Source of the DNA: Hermodice carunculata
Taxonomy: Eukaryota > Annelida > Polychaeta > Eunicida > Amphinomidae
Assembly (NCBI GenBank): GCA_964020975.1
Contig: OZ026625.1
Span: 44,251,794-44,315,793, forward strand
Reading direction: 5' to 3'
DNA length: 64,000 nt
Below are positions 35,901 through 46,768 of this stretch, in pieces (within the stretch, counting starts at the first letter, position 1; each line of letters begins with the position of its first letter). The translations under genes were made by a program, and so were the position numbers. The notes beneath the pieces were generated by a model. That model searched no databases. It worked only from the letters and a program-made list of their open reading frames with translations, and was not told the DNA's origin.

Positions 35901-36003
35901 AAGGATATGCTATGTATATATGGATGAGGCGCACTTCTGCAGTAACCGCCATGGTGTGAGTATCAGGGACGATATTTTGAAGCGTGCAATCTCCCACGAA
36001 ACG
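32968..36003 (-). CDS. Large exon: multi-CUB plus C-type-lectin extracellular protein
   Basis: A minus-strand frame of 1,012 codons, by far the longest in the window. CUB-like units are recognisable. The clearest, at about residues 550-640 of the frame, has APLGKYVKVKIRF, NCYTNGISLYDSRM, a Cys ~15 residues on, and FEFVSSSNMIFFVIY, the classic edge of a CUB domain. Weaker units lie around 85-160 (LEIYDSRV), 295-375 (APTGKRVQVKLL, LHIIDNM) and 420-490. Residues ~935-1010 begin a C-type lectin domain (SWDFAYRRCAHDFQNTLVTL, QAELNRF, YIGL). The frame is preceded by CAG (AG acceptor-like) at 36004-36006 and followed in phase by TTG|GTAAGG, a strong donor, so an internal phase-0/0 exon fits, with the lectin domain continuing in the next exon. 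Alternative start: an ATG at 35952 in a strong CACCATGG context, but without a convincing signal peptide. Probably secreted or membrane-anchored and sugar- or protein-binding; ligand unknown. Confidence 0.7.
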
Positions 36004-36394
36004 CTGTTACATTTTGTGACAGTCTTTCAAATATAATTAGAATATAAAAGTTATGTCGACTGTTGTGTATAATCTAAAATTGTGACTTGCCGTAGGTGTG
36101 CTGCAGTTGTTGAGAAGTCTCCTTGTTCTAATATTATTTCCAATTCCTTCAGCTTTTCCACATCTAGTTACAAATGTGTGGATATAAAAAAAATATAATG
36201 GTTTGTGAACCAATGTGAAGGTAAAGCTATCCATCTGAAAACAAGCAAACAACCAACCAAACAAGAGCCCCAGTCCTTAGACGTTTTAATGTGTGCCTAC
36301 AAGACATTATCGTCTTTTGGTTCTTTTCTTTCTTTCAATATAAACCAATATTTTTTATTGACATCGTTGTTACACAGTGATGCATTCAAAGAAC

Positions 36395-36652
36395 TCAACA
36401 AATTTTGCATAAGGGTAAAGGGACAATGCTGCGCTTATAAAATTGAAACAAGTCGTGGAAATCAAAATTATATACATTAGGGGCAATCATGGACAAAAGT
36501 AAAAGAAGAGCAAGAAGAAATAAGGAAAAAATAAGAAAAATGACTGTGACAGTCCTGAGCTCATCAGACCTTCCATACTGTGAACGAAGTGGTCCAGAAT
36601 TATAGGAAGGCCACCCTTGTTTAAGCTCATCATCTTTCTTTGTACGTTTCAT
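36395..36652 (-). CDS. Possible exon with a membrane-spanning segment
   Basis: An 85-codon minus-strand frame just upstream of the CUB exon: a charged start (MKRTKKDDELKQGW), PSYNSGPLRSQYGRSDELR, then a hydrophobic run (TVIFLIFSLFLLALLLLLSM) long enough to span a membrane. The part corresponding to ~36540-36605 resembles 56260-56330. Splice sites are not clear. It may be a signal-anchor exon of the CUB gene or a chance frame. Confidence 0.25.
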   Translation of the reverse strand: MKRTKKDDELKQGWPSYNSGPLRSQYGRSDELRTVTVIFLIFSLFLLALLLLLSMIAPNVYNFDFHDLFQFYKRSIVPLPLCKIC

Positions 36653-36659
36653 CTACACT

Positions 36660-37140
36660 CACACGGTTCACCAGTTATTTACTGAATGAAAGGTAACATG
36701 ATATCCCATCAAGATCCATAATCCATGAAAATATATGATATATCTCGATTGATGTTTTAAAGGAACCATGGGCCTAGTATCCAGCAAAGCCGAGAAACAA
36801 GCCAATGTGTTCGACTTGCCACTTTCCCTAGTAATAATGCTAACATACACAACTTCAATAATTTGTTAAATATGACGCCACCACCATGTAATCATCCACT
36901 TGGTGTATATTAAGTCTAGGTGCGTTCCCACTATGTAAAGAATCCAACAAACAGCTTGAGAGAAGTAGTAAAATCGCCCCGCCCCCCCCCTCCAAAAAAA
37001 GTGTAGTGCCACCTGTTGAACAAATTAAGCTATGTTATTTCAATGCAATTTGCCAAGCGGTTTTGTAGAACACTTGGGAGGATTAAACTAACTAAATAAA
37101 TGAATGAATGAATGAATGAATGAATGAATGAATGAAAGAA

Positions 37141-37179
<39 letters not shown>

Positions 37180-38164
37180 AAACCTTCTACTTTCATCTTT
37201 TTAACGCTTTGGAGAAGTTGAAACCATAATTATTGACACACAATAGATGCTGAATGATGGAAAATGGACGGATGATAACAGATAATGGACACAGCTGACC
37301 CATAGCTTATCTCAGGTGACTCATAAGCTGACTGAGCTCAAGTCAAGTAAATAAAAAATCCTTGTTTAACGAGTAATTGAAATACACTTGTGTGTCAAAT
37401 TGGTGTATTACCTAAGTCTTAGATATAGGATTATGCTATAATTCTGGATATTCAAACTTTTACATGTTAATATACTTAAAGATATGATCCATAGATGAGC
37501 TTTCCATGGCTAATTCCTATACTTCTGAGTAATAAACTTTGCTCTTGTACTAAACTGCATGTAACTTGTGAATACAAACTTAATAAGATCATCTCCTAAA
37601 TAGAACTGTTAGTGGTCACCCATAGGCATCTTCCATGACATGTAATCTTCTTTGGTAAACAGCGCAAACAACATTTAAGTACTAAATTAGGTTCCAGTGC
37701 TAGTGATGCAAATTACCCAGCAGATAAAAATGAACTTTTTCTTCTTATGATAAAGGACCAATCAAATGACACATAAGTAAAGGACTTTCAAGCAAATTCT
37801 GAGACCAGACGCAGCGCGTTAAAACACAATTAGTGATGCAATTAGTCAGAAACGAAAGAAAGGACTGAAAGACGCATTTCTAAGAAAAAGAGTGGACACC
37901 CTTTTCATTACATGTGATGAAGCAGTGTTCTTGAAGGAACTACATATATATTGCAGGTATCCATGAGAAACGGCAAAAATAGTGATGACTGTTCTCCAAA
38001 CTACAAATGATATCATGGATACTCCATTACCTTACCAGAAATTGACCGCAGTCAGAGAATTGGACCATGGAAAGGCGTGGCACATCATTGTGAAAGTAAC
38101 AGCATACAGGGTTAAGCGCAAAAGGTCCAAAATAAGAAAATAGTGAATAGTAGTGAGACCATTA
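36660..38164. other. Intergenic or intronic
   Basis: Contains a (GAAT)n(AAAT)n microsatellite at ~37103-37181; otherwise nothing recognised. Confidence 0.45.
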
Positions 38165-38315
38165 CATGTCAATACCGTTGTCGAATACCAGTCCAAGTTG
38201 AGAACCTTCTCAATCGTGACAATTCGGTTAACATAAAAATCACCAGATAAAGCAGCAAGAGTTTGATATCCTTAAAGCCATACATTTTTTACTGAATATC
38301 TAGAGAGGATAAGAC
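38165..38315 (-). pseudogene. Leader-like exon, copy A
   Basis: From an ATG at 38286 the minus strand reads MYGFKDIKLLLLYLVIFMLT, a plausible signal peptide (short n-region, leucine-rich core). The nucleotide sequence is similar to 55184-55339 over the whole stretch, including GTCGA.AACGGTATTGACA versus GTCGACAATGATATTGACAC-type sequence downstream. In copy A the frame closes soon after RRFSTWTGIRQRY, so it is probably non-functional. It lies upstream of the CUB exon on the same strand, but no splice linkage was shown. Confidence 0.35.
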
Positions 38316-38529
38316 GTCATGCTGACAACATGGAAATTATGATTGTCATGAATAATAAAATTGGACAGCCAATTGTAACAATGTTAGAGAAGCGGCACCT
38401 AAATTCTGAGCAACAGCTATAGAGAGATTGGTATGACGTCACTGGCCCTTCATAGATTATTTGATTGAAAGTGTACGGTACATTTCCTGCAAAATGCACT
38501 TTGATATGTGTAAACATACAGCACATTAA

Positions 38530-41078
38530 TCTTCAAATGCATGAATTGAAACAATATTTTGGCCCGTAACCAACTGTCTGTACCTGCATGTCACAGAGGT
38601 TCTGAGTTATATTCTTAATCAGCTTGCAGCGTTGACAATGGTCATTGTATGTAGGTATATATATATATATAAACTACTAAAAATAAATATAATAAATGCC
38701 AAAATGATGTGTCCAGTTAAAAAAAATCAACATTTCAAGCAAACCAACGATTATGTTGGTAATAGTTGATTTTTTTTTTTACATTCTGTATGTGCCTTCG
38801 ATTTGAACTGTAAAATCATGAATAAACAAAACTGCACTCTAGTGCACCTGGTAAACAATTACACAAGTCTGTATGACAGGTTTGCATTAATAGCCAACGG
38901 GAAACTGGGGCATTCAAGGTGACCTGGATAGGGTGGATAAGGTTTATAAGAGACTAGAGTAAATGCAAATCACATTTTTTGCAAGGAAAAAAACCCTACC
39001 AAAATTAAACTGGTTGTTGGACAGAGCTTTGACTATATTTTTACTCAATGGGATGTGTATTTTCCACAATTGTCAACTTACTGCTCGCAAAGCTTCCACA
39101 TATTGTGTACTATCGTCCTAATCATGTGATCTCCGAGGTACATTGTGCCACTCTTGTGAAAGATGGCGTCATCAGTCTGCAAAATGACTGTCAGGACCTA
39201 TTGTTGCAAACACTATTCTCTTCAGGAAAACATACTGGCTATTGGCTATTCCATTGCCTCTACTGGATTTCTGAAATGGCAAGTGAGTCCTGCATCTTAT
39301 TGCTGAATTGACAACAAATTAGTCTTGTTGGATGATGGTCACCCTCGGTCTTCCTCGTATGGAAGATCTTGAAAATGATTTGTTTGGTGAATATTGTCAA
39401 AACAACTTATTGGTGGTGTTGTGTTAGTCCCTTTGGCCCTCGTAAATGGTCCCGCAGCACTCCCCAGCTTCAATAGAGCCTATGGCTATTGTTCTGTGTA
39501 TTTCTGGTAGCCAAAGCATGATGGGCGATTCCATACGTGATTCTGGATTGGCCTTGCTTTTATACCCAAGCTTAGGGCAAATTTTTTCACATTAGACAAA
39601 AAAGTGCTAAAAACAATGATTATGTCTAATCCAAAATAGGTACAGGAAGGCTTACTGACACTGGACTTAACATAGCCTTGCTGCAAAGTGTGGCTTCTAA
39701 CATTGTCTCACATTAAGGTCATATGTAGTGAACATGTACACTAACTTTGATGATCTTAACCAAAATTACACCATAGGGACTTTTAGACATACACATGTCA
39801 TTATCTTTAATATAAATAGCAAAGTATGTAATTAATATAAAGTTATGAAAGTCGATGTTTTTGGATAGCTTAATCATGTTTCAGTACTAAAAAAAGGCAC
39901 TTGTCTTTAAGTTGTGTTCAAAGGTTCTTAAATTCCTGACTTTCACCAAGCAGAACTTTGATACTGGTACTCAGTTTTGCCCATTAATTTTAAGATTATG
40001 ATAACCTTAGGGTCTGTTGGCTCAAATCTGCTGCTGCTTCTGCAAGTGCAGGCCGTTTTTCTCCATAGATGTGCCGTTTTAGTCTGTTCTAATGTTTGAT
40101 CAAGAATTTAATTTACCATGATAAACACAGATATGTCAGCTTGACTTTTAACTGGCACGGAACATTTAACAGCAGAGAAGAAATTCAACAGACACATTTC
40201 AATTTATGCTTAAAGGTTCCCATCGGCCTTGGACCTACCATGACCAAAATATGAGCCAACATGTCAGATTGGCTGAATCAGAAAAAAATTAGACCATTGC
40301 ATAGATACATTTCTGGGGATCAGCAGACCTTAATTTTTTTAACAGACATCGCTGCAATTCTTTATTTTGCTACGATTTTTTGTGTTCTTTCGGCTTTTTT
40401 TTTTTTTTTTTTTTTTCTTTTTACTTTTCTCCAAACTATAAGTTGGATCCTCGTCAAATTTAGTGTAAATGTACATAAACATGATCTGTGTCAAATGTGT
40501 TCGTTTAGTGGTGGTCCTGTTGTTTTCTGATTGTTACCAGTGATGAAAAAAATAGGAGAACGAATATCTACGTGTTGAGATTGTTACGTTGCTATAGGAA
40601 TAGCAGCACATCTGACATTCTCTTACATCTTGGCAAAATTTGGAGATGTGCCCTATGGTTATGCTTAAAAACTAATAGGCAAGTGCTAATTGGGTTTCTT
40701 TTGGTGCTGTTAATTTTGACCTTGAGTGAAAAGTCAGCGAGCATAGCGGCTTATATGTCGTTAATGGTGGATAGGACCATGAGAACTGTTAAAGATCAAT
40801 ACAAAAGTACTTATAGCTTTTTATGTTGTTAATTTTGACCTTGAGATGTCAGCCTGATATATTGGCATTCTTCTTGGCAATAATGGGGTCCCTTATTTTT
40901 AATTCAAGTAAGGAGTTTAAAACAGGTGAAGACTTGCATTACAAACAATGGTCATGGCGTTAAACAATGGCATGCTTTTGTTCTGAGGTTCACAGGATGA
41001 CTTCTGTCTGTACATGGAAGGTCAGCTGAAACCAACACTGTAACAGTTCTCTTGGTTGTGCCCGAAAAATGAACAAAA

Positions 41079-41129
<51 letters not shown>

Positions 41130-42912
41130 ATTAATGAATAAAAATAAAAGTTTAAGAAATATAGAATACCAAAAATCAAGGGAGGAGCACCATTACGGTA
41201 AAATTTTTAAAATCACCAAACGTAGATCTCCACCAACTTTGAAGAGGATCTGGGTGGTGGTGGACAAGTTGAAAAGGTTGATATGTAATGGACAGCAACG
41301 CCTGGGTGACCTTCAGATTAGCTTAACTGACTGATATGTCCACTGACCTAAAAAACTATACTAAACACAGTAAAATTCATAATCTTTTGCGGGATGCAAT
41401 AATATATCATTGTCTACTGCACAAAGTTGATGGTCCTGCAGGTAGAAAAATGAAGGCAAAGAAAACCGGAGGAAAATAAAATATTTACATTTAAGGAAAT
41501 AATGAATTAAAAAATGTTCATGCAAAATGTCTTATACGTTTCATTTTCATCATTTTCACAGGGCATACTATTCACAAAATTTTTTCTAAGTTAACCATTT
41601 CTCCTTAGGCTGACTAATTGTGAAAAGAATTAAAATTAGAAAATTTTACTTGCAATTAGGGCTTCTGTCTATGGGGCCTGCTGATACCGTCAAAATCATT
41701 TTTTTAAACCGATATTTACGATTTTTTTCTCGTAATAACCAGTTTTTCGAGTCTCAAAATTCAGTTTGCCAAATTTACATTGATATTAACAAAGTGCCAA
41801 CAGACTCACAAATGCGAAATTGGTACGGTATTGATGATCAAGTTTGGACACTAAACTGATGAGACCTTTTCTTCTTTCGTCATTATGGAAATTATAATTC
41901 AGACCTGGCTTGCTCCATAATTTATGAAATTAATTATGAAAATCTTTAAAATGTTATAAAAGATAAATGTATTTAATTTGATATCTAAAACGTATGTTTT
42001 GTTTCATGGTATTAATTTTACATTACAAGTAAGGTCAACATGCTTCTTTGTGCATCAATATATAAAAAAGTTTGACAGGTCAAGCGAAAATCAAATATTC
42101 AAGATCTGTGTCGAATAGTTCCTTGTAAACTATAAAGCACCCGTAACTGGGAAATATTCGGCGCTCAAAATATCACGCAAATGCTGTGCATCATCCACAG
42201 TCATAATAAATGTCTTCTGTGGCCAGTTCTACATGATAGTGGGCCGGGGCAGGGGGGAGGGGTCTGTGATAATATCATAAACTATGGACGGTACATCTCT
42301 CTTTTCTGGTCATTTAATTTTACTTTTGGCATTTAGGCCCTTATCACGGACCGTCAATAAGTTTCATAAGGTCTCTGCTAACAACCAAAATATACCCAAA
42401 ACAGATACCCTCGTTTAATATTGCTGGAGCCCAGTTATCAGCGTGGAGCTCTGGTCAATCATCAGTGTAGCTGGTCTCCATAGTAGTTTTCAGAAAGGCA
42501 AGTGTTTTCACCGGGTCTAAGGCCAACGGCAAAGACTTCAGAATATTAACCTACACACGAAGGGATATTGGAACTATAAAATTATTCTGTAATTTTGAAT
42601 TTGATTGCGGAATTGCTGTAGGTGAAAATGTGTCTTCTATGTGAATAAATATGACTATCGTCTCACCTGGTTCAGGTGCACCTACAAGGATTCTTGTAGG
42701 CTGAGGCAGAGATGACAGTCCACGATGTGAGGTCTCTATGGTTGATTTCAACCGAGGGTATGGTGTAAGGCTACTGTTCTATTTTGTTTTGGTGCTTGTA
42801 GTATTCTTGCTTTGGTTCATCACCCTGTTGTTTGGGTCCTTGACAGTGATTTGGTGCTACTGTGATTGGAGTCACTAGCCCTAAGTCAGAGCAAGGAAAA
42901 GTGGCTCTTGCA
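38530..42912. other. Intergenic
   Basis: AT-rich, with poly-T at 40398-40416 and an (AAAT)n microsatellite at 41079-41132. GTTAATTTTGACCTTGAG occurs twice, 119 bases apart (40709 and 40828). Frames at 39048-39311, 40261-40530 and 41620-41859 lack recognisable domains. No gene supported. Confidence 0.4.
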
Positions 42913-43187
42913 TGCTTACAGGTATTTTTTTCTTCCAGCAGCGTATCATCCTCTGGTCTTGATTCCTGGGACGAATCTAGTGCTTATGTAGTAGATGCCA
43001 CTTGGTCTATCCCCAAAACAGGTAGCTGTTTTATATTTTGAATCACTTGTGCTTACAGGTATTTTTTTCTTCCAGCAGCGTATCATCCTCTGGTCTTGAT
43101 TCCTGGGAGGAATCTAGTGCTTATGTAGTTGATGCCACTTGGTCTATCCCCAAAACAGGTAGCTGTTTTATATTTTGAATCACTTGT
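42913..43187 (+). repeat. Near-identical 137-bp tandem duplication resembling a duplicated exon
   Basis: Two adjacent 137-bp copies start at 42913 and 43050 and differ at about two positions. Each holds a pyrimidine tract and acceptor (TTTTTTTCTTCCAG), an 83-nt open stretch and a donor-like ACAG|GTAGCT, giving candidate exons 42939-43021 and 43076-43158. Copy 1 reads SSVSSSGLDSWDESSAYVVD then ATWSIPKTG. In copy 2 one change is conservative (D to E) and the other silent (GTA to GTT). At 83 nt (or 80 with the alternative acceptor) the exon is not a multiple of three, so including both would shift the frame. No domain recognised. Confidence 0.6.
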
Positions 43188-44163
43188 ACTCCTTTTCTGT
43201 CTGGAGCTTATCCCAAATGGGTTATCCTACATGGGTATGAGGGACTACGTTTTAATTGTAATCTTTCATTTGATTTCTCATTAATTTGTTTCAAGTGGAA
43301 GATAAACCAATGAGAGGCCATGGTGCATTTATTAAGAAAACGACTCCCCCAGTTTCAAAATGTCGTAATTTTTTTTAAAATGTATCTCTGATAGAACTTA
43401 GATTTGGTGCGTATTTGCTACCCGATATGGGTGGCCCATTGGGGATAGTGGTGGGATCACTCTTTGTTGGATTTTCATGGTTTAGGTTAGCACAGCCTCC
43501 TGACAAAATGAAAATTCAACAGCTCATGATCCCACCATTATCCTCAATGAGCTACCTTTACCAGATTTTTCTATTTCCTGCATTGGTTCATCATCGTCTG
43601 GTGAATATGCCTGGCGGGGATCTTGTGGTACTCTTACTGATTTTACTGGCGCCAAATCAAGAGCAGGTGACCCTGTTAGAGATTTTGTGCTTTTTCTAGC
43701 TCTCCCTGATCACCCAGTGGTCTTCATACCTTATCGTTATCTGTTGTCTGGCATATCCACTGGCACCTAGTATCAGATCTTGGTCACAAGAAAAATAAGT
43801 TTTCTTCAGACCTGCGTTGTTGTGTTAAAAAACTTCGTCTATTGGCAGAAGACCCAATATATGGCACCACATCTCTAACATATTGTTACTTTTCGAGATA
43901 TTGATGTATTTAACCCAAAGAAATCACACTCAGGCCCAATGGCATCCATATGTGCTTGCATTTGCAAAGCTGTTGGCCAAGTGGTATCAAAGAAAAGGTT
44001 TTGCATTTTCCCCTAAATAAACACAATCATACAAATGAAAAGTCGCTGGAGTTAAACCATGTGGAGCCACTTGGGTGTGAGCCACAGAAAGTACATCTTC
44101 GTGGAGTTCAAGTCGACTTAATCATCATCATCATTATTATTATTACAGTTACGCTCGCGTTCA
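43188..44163 (+). other. Possibly coding remnant downstream of the duplicated exon
   Basis: The plus strand has two overlapping frames with protein-like composition at 43415-43760. One contains a reading that again has SSSSGEY.WR, faintly like the duplicated exon, then GAKSRAGDPVRDFVLFLALP. No domain recognised. A short (CAT/ATT)n run at 44120-44142 precedes the next element. Confidence 0.25.
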
Positions 44164-45196
44164 AGTTAACAAACGCCAAACCCACTGACGTTTCCCAAAC
44201 GTTTCCCAAACTCTTTCAGTGAAAGTCAAACGTTTTGCAAAATGTTACAAACACTTTGCGAAATGCTTTCAAACACTTTTCCAAACGCTTTCAAACACTT
44301 TGCCGAACGCGTTTGGTGAAAGTCGAACGTTTTCAAACACTTTGCAAACACTTTTAAGCACTTTACACTTTGCGCCAAACGTATGTGATACATGTACATG
44401 TAAAACTTGGTAATGTAATTCTAATGACAGGATTATTTTTAACAAGTGTCCAAAAAGCTTATCAGCCCCTAAAAATCCCAACAACATGTGCATGCCTTCA
44501 TTTATGGATAAGCCAAAAAGCTGTACTATGTATATTTCACAATAAAGTTGAAATTATGCTTTTTCAAAAAAATCAGTTCTATCTAACAGTTTGTACATGT
44601 ATCACTTACAATGCATGTGTATATATTGTAGGCTATGTCATTGATTTCTTGTTTGCGTGACAAATTGCAACTCGTTTATGCCTGTGATACAGTGGAAAAC
44701 GAGGAAAAAGATGAAGTATTCATGACATCTTAAATGAAGAATTAAGTCTTGAATTAATTTTAGTTGAATTAGACACTTGGGTGAACGTATTTGGATCGTG
44801 TTTTATATAAATATATACAACCTATAATGCTGGATAAGTGCACATTTATATGTAGGCACATCATATATTGCTGGACCTGTTGAAAATACGTTTGGAGATT
44901 CGTCATCATTTAAATGAAAGTGTTTGAAATGCATAGTGTTTTGAATACATTTGTGAAAGTGTTTGAAATCGTTCGGGTAATTATTCAACGCGTTTGGAAA
45001 GTGTTTGAACGCATTTGGAGAAGTGTTCGGTAGCTTCGTAAAAGTGTTCTAACGTTTTGTAAAAGTGTTTGAGATTTTTCCCAAACGCTTTCCAAACGCT
45101 TTCCAAACACTTTCCAAACACATTCCAAACGTTTGTAAACGTTTCCAAGCACAAGCCCAACACCAGCAAAACGCAAAAAAGCGTTTGGCTGTTACC
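44164..45196. mobile_element. Non-autonomous element built of AAACRCTTT-type short repeats
   Basis: Left arm 44164-44365: a dozen or more variants of CAAACACTTT, CCAAACGCTTTC and GTCAAACGTTTT. Right arm ~44915-45190: the same motif first in inverted form (AAAGTGTTTG) and then direct again (CCAAACGCTTTCCAAACGCT). Ends resemble inverted repeats: GTTAACAAACGCCAAAC at the left and GCGTTTGGCTGTTACC at the right. The ~550-bp middle is unrelated AT-rich DNA without an ORF. The form fits a MITE-like DNA transposon with subterminal repeat arrays. Confidence 0.65.
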
Positions 45197-45211
45197 TTTT
45201 AGTCAGGCGAA

Positions 45212-45219
45212 ACTGTAGC

Positions 45220-45281
<62 letters not shown>
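45212..45281. repeat. (AGT)n microsatellite
   Basis: About 22 AGT units with one GGT interruption; read on the minus strand as poly-Leu. Confidence 0.95.
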
Positions 45282-45284
<3 letters not shown>

Positions 45285-45666
45285 TACACAAGTTTTGTAG
45301 AAACCAACCCAAGGTGCATTTCCAGCAAGTTTGGAGTGCATGTAATCAATTAGTACAGAAAAACATGTTCCATATTCATACATTCCAAACCCAACAATGA
45401 GAGCAAAGAGATCCCAGACTAGCCAAAGCAACAACATTAATCTTCCACTACCAATGTGAAGAAAGAAATTTCACTCCTGACTTGAGACAGGCAGTCACCC
45501 ATTAAAGGCAACTGGTGATTTTAAACCAGTCCTCTCAACCTTAAATATATTCATCATTAACTGCAGACACTAGCTCTTTTCCAAAATGTATAGGCCTAAC
45601 TACCCAAAACACAAATTTCATTACTTCTGCTAAAAATAAAAACATACCTGGTATATCACCTTTTAG
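45285..45666 (-). repeat. Dispersed repeat R, copy 2, with a possible transporter-like exon
   Basis: The core 45351-45666 matches copy 1 at 25909-26228. On the minus strand an acceptor-like TTGGTAG near 45451 is followed by an open stretch reading WDLFALIVGFGMYEYGTCFS, then VLIDYMHSKLAGNAPWVGFY. A hydrophobic helix, then an EYG motif and a helix ending APWVG, is reminiscent of the first membrane segment of monocarboxylate transporters (SLC16: ...FG.FF..F......A.WIG). That likeness is weak. The intron-like part upstream is also conserved between copies, so the repeat is a genomic segment rather than a spliced copy. Confidence 0.45.
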
Positions 45667-45835
45667 TTCTCCCGACTTGTCAGTCATCTAAGTTTACAGC
45701 AAAAGAGTAAAGTAGGCCTACATCGTTCTTTGATATTTATGAATCTGGAACATTATACACACACTCTACTCCACTATACATATGAGTCGGAGAACAAAGA
45801 CCACAGCACAACATAGCCAATGAAGTATTTTTCAA

Positions 45836-45923
45836 ATAGTGCAGAAAAACATGATCCATATTCATAAAATTCCAAACCCAACAATGACAACAAAGAGATT
45901 CCAGACTTGCCAATGCATAAATG
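45836..45923 (-). repeat. Dispersed repeat R, partial copy 3
   Basis: AAATAGTGCAGAAAAACATG through CAGACTTGCCAATGCAT repeats the first ~90 bp of copies 1 and 2, 485 bp after copy 2. It has one extra base relative to them within the EYG-coding part. Confidence 0.75.
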
Positions 45924-46768
45924 GCTTCTGACAGAATTACATATGCATGTCTGTGCCTCACACTGGCTTTCTTTCAATAACTTTGATGCCATGGTATCCT
46001 GACGAAATGATTTTCCAAATGAACTATTTACTATACTCCCACGGAGTGAGCAACCTAGCTGATGTGCTAGTGAAGCTGTATACTTATTTGAAGAGAATCT
46101 AGGTTGTGTTTCTGCAGGTATTTAAAACTACAAAAACGTACAAAACTGCATGAAAAGAGACCAAAAGCAGGGTCAGCTGTTTCACAGCTACGATCTAGGA
46201 TGGTAAGAAGTGCCCCTTTGCAATTTTAAAGTCATTGGCTAAGCGAATTTTGAGAAGCATATGTTTGAAGATACTGGAAAAAACATAAAAGAATAAAAAA
46301 TCAGCAAACAATCTCAACACAGGAACATGATCACTTGATCAAAGTTGGAGAGGACCCATGTATGTAGATTCTCACACATTTCCACAGTATGATAATCTCC
46401 AAATATATTGGGGAAGCAAGAAAAGTGAGTGGTGTACAAAGGGACCCCAGTCGGCAGATGACTGATCATTACATTAACCCAACTGCCTGACATGTCAGTT
46501 GAGCAAAAAAGAGACTGTATTATATATCTGCTAAGAATGTCCTCTTAGGGCTCAATACCTGGTTTATATACTGATCATCAAAAGAAACCTGCAACTATAT
46601 GTTACGTATCTTAGAGCATCATCTACACAAAAGAATAATACAACTTAATGACACACATGAAGTAGGGACATTTTATTGTGCATACACTTACATGCTAATT
46701 TATAGTGTTACAGTTCATTGTACATCAGGGCATGTAGTTGTGTATGCCCCAGCATGATTTGTCACAGT
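45924..46768. other. Intergenic; may include the 3' end of the Tc1 element
   Basis: No gene. GATCATCAAAAGAAAC at 46574 resembles Tc1-type terminal sequence, but no inverted partner was found. Confidence 0.35.
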
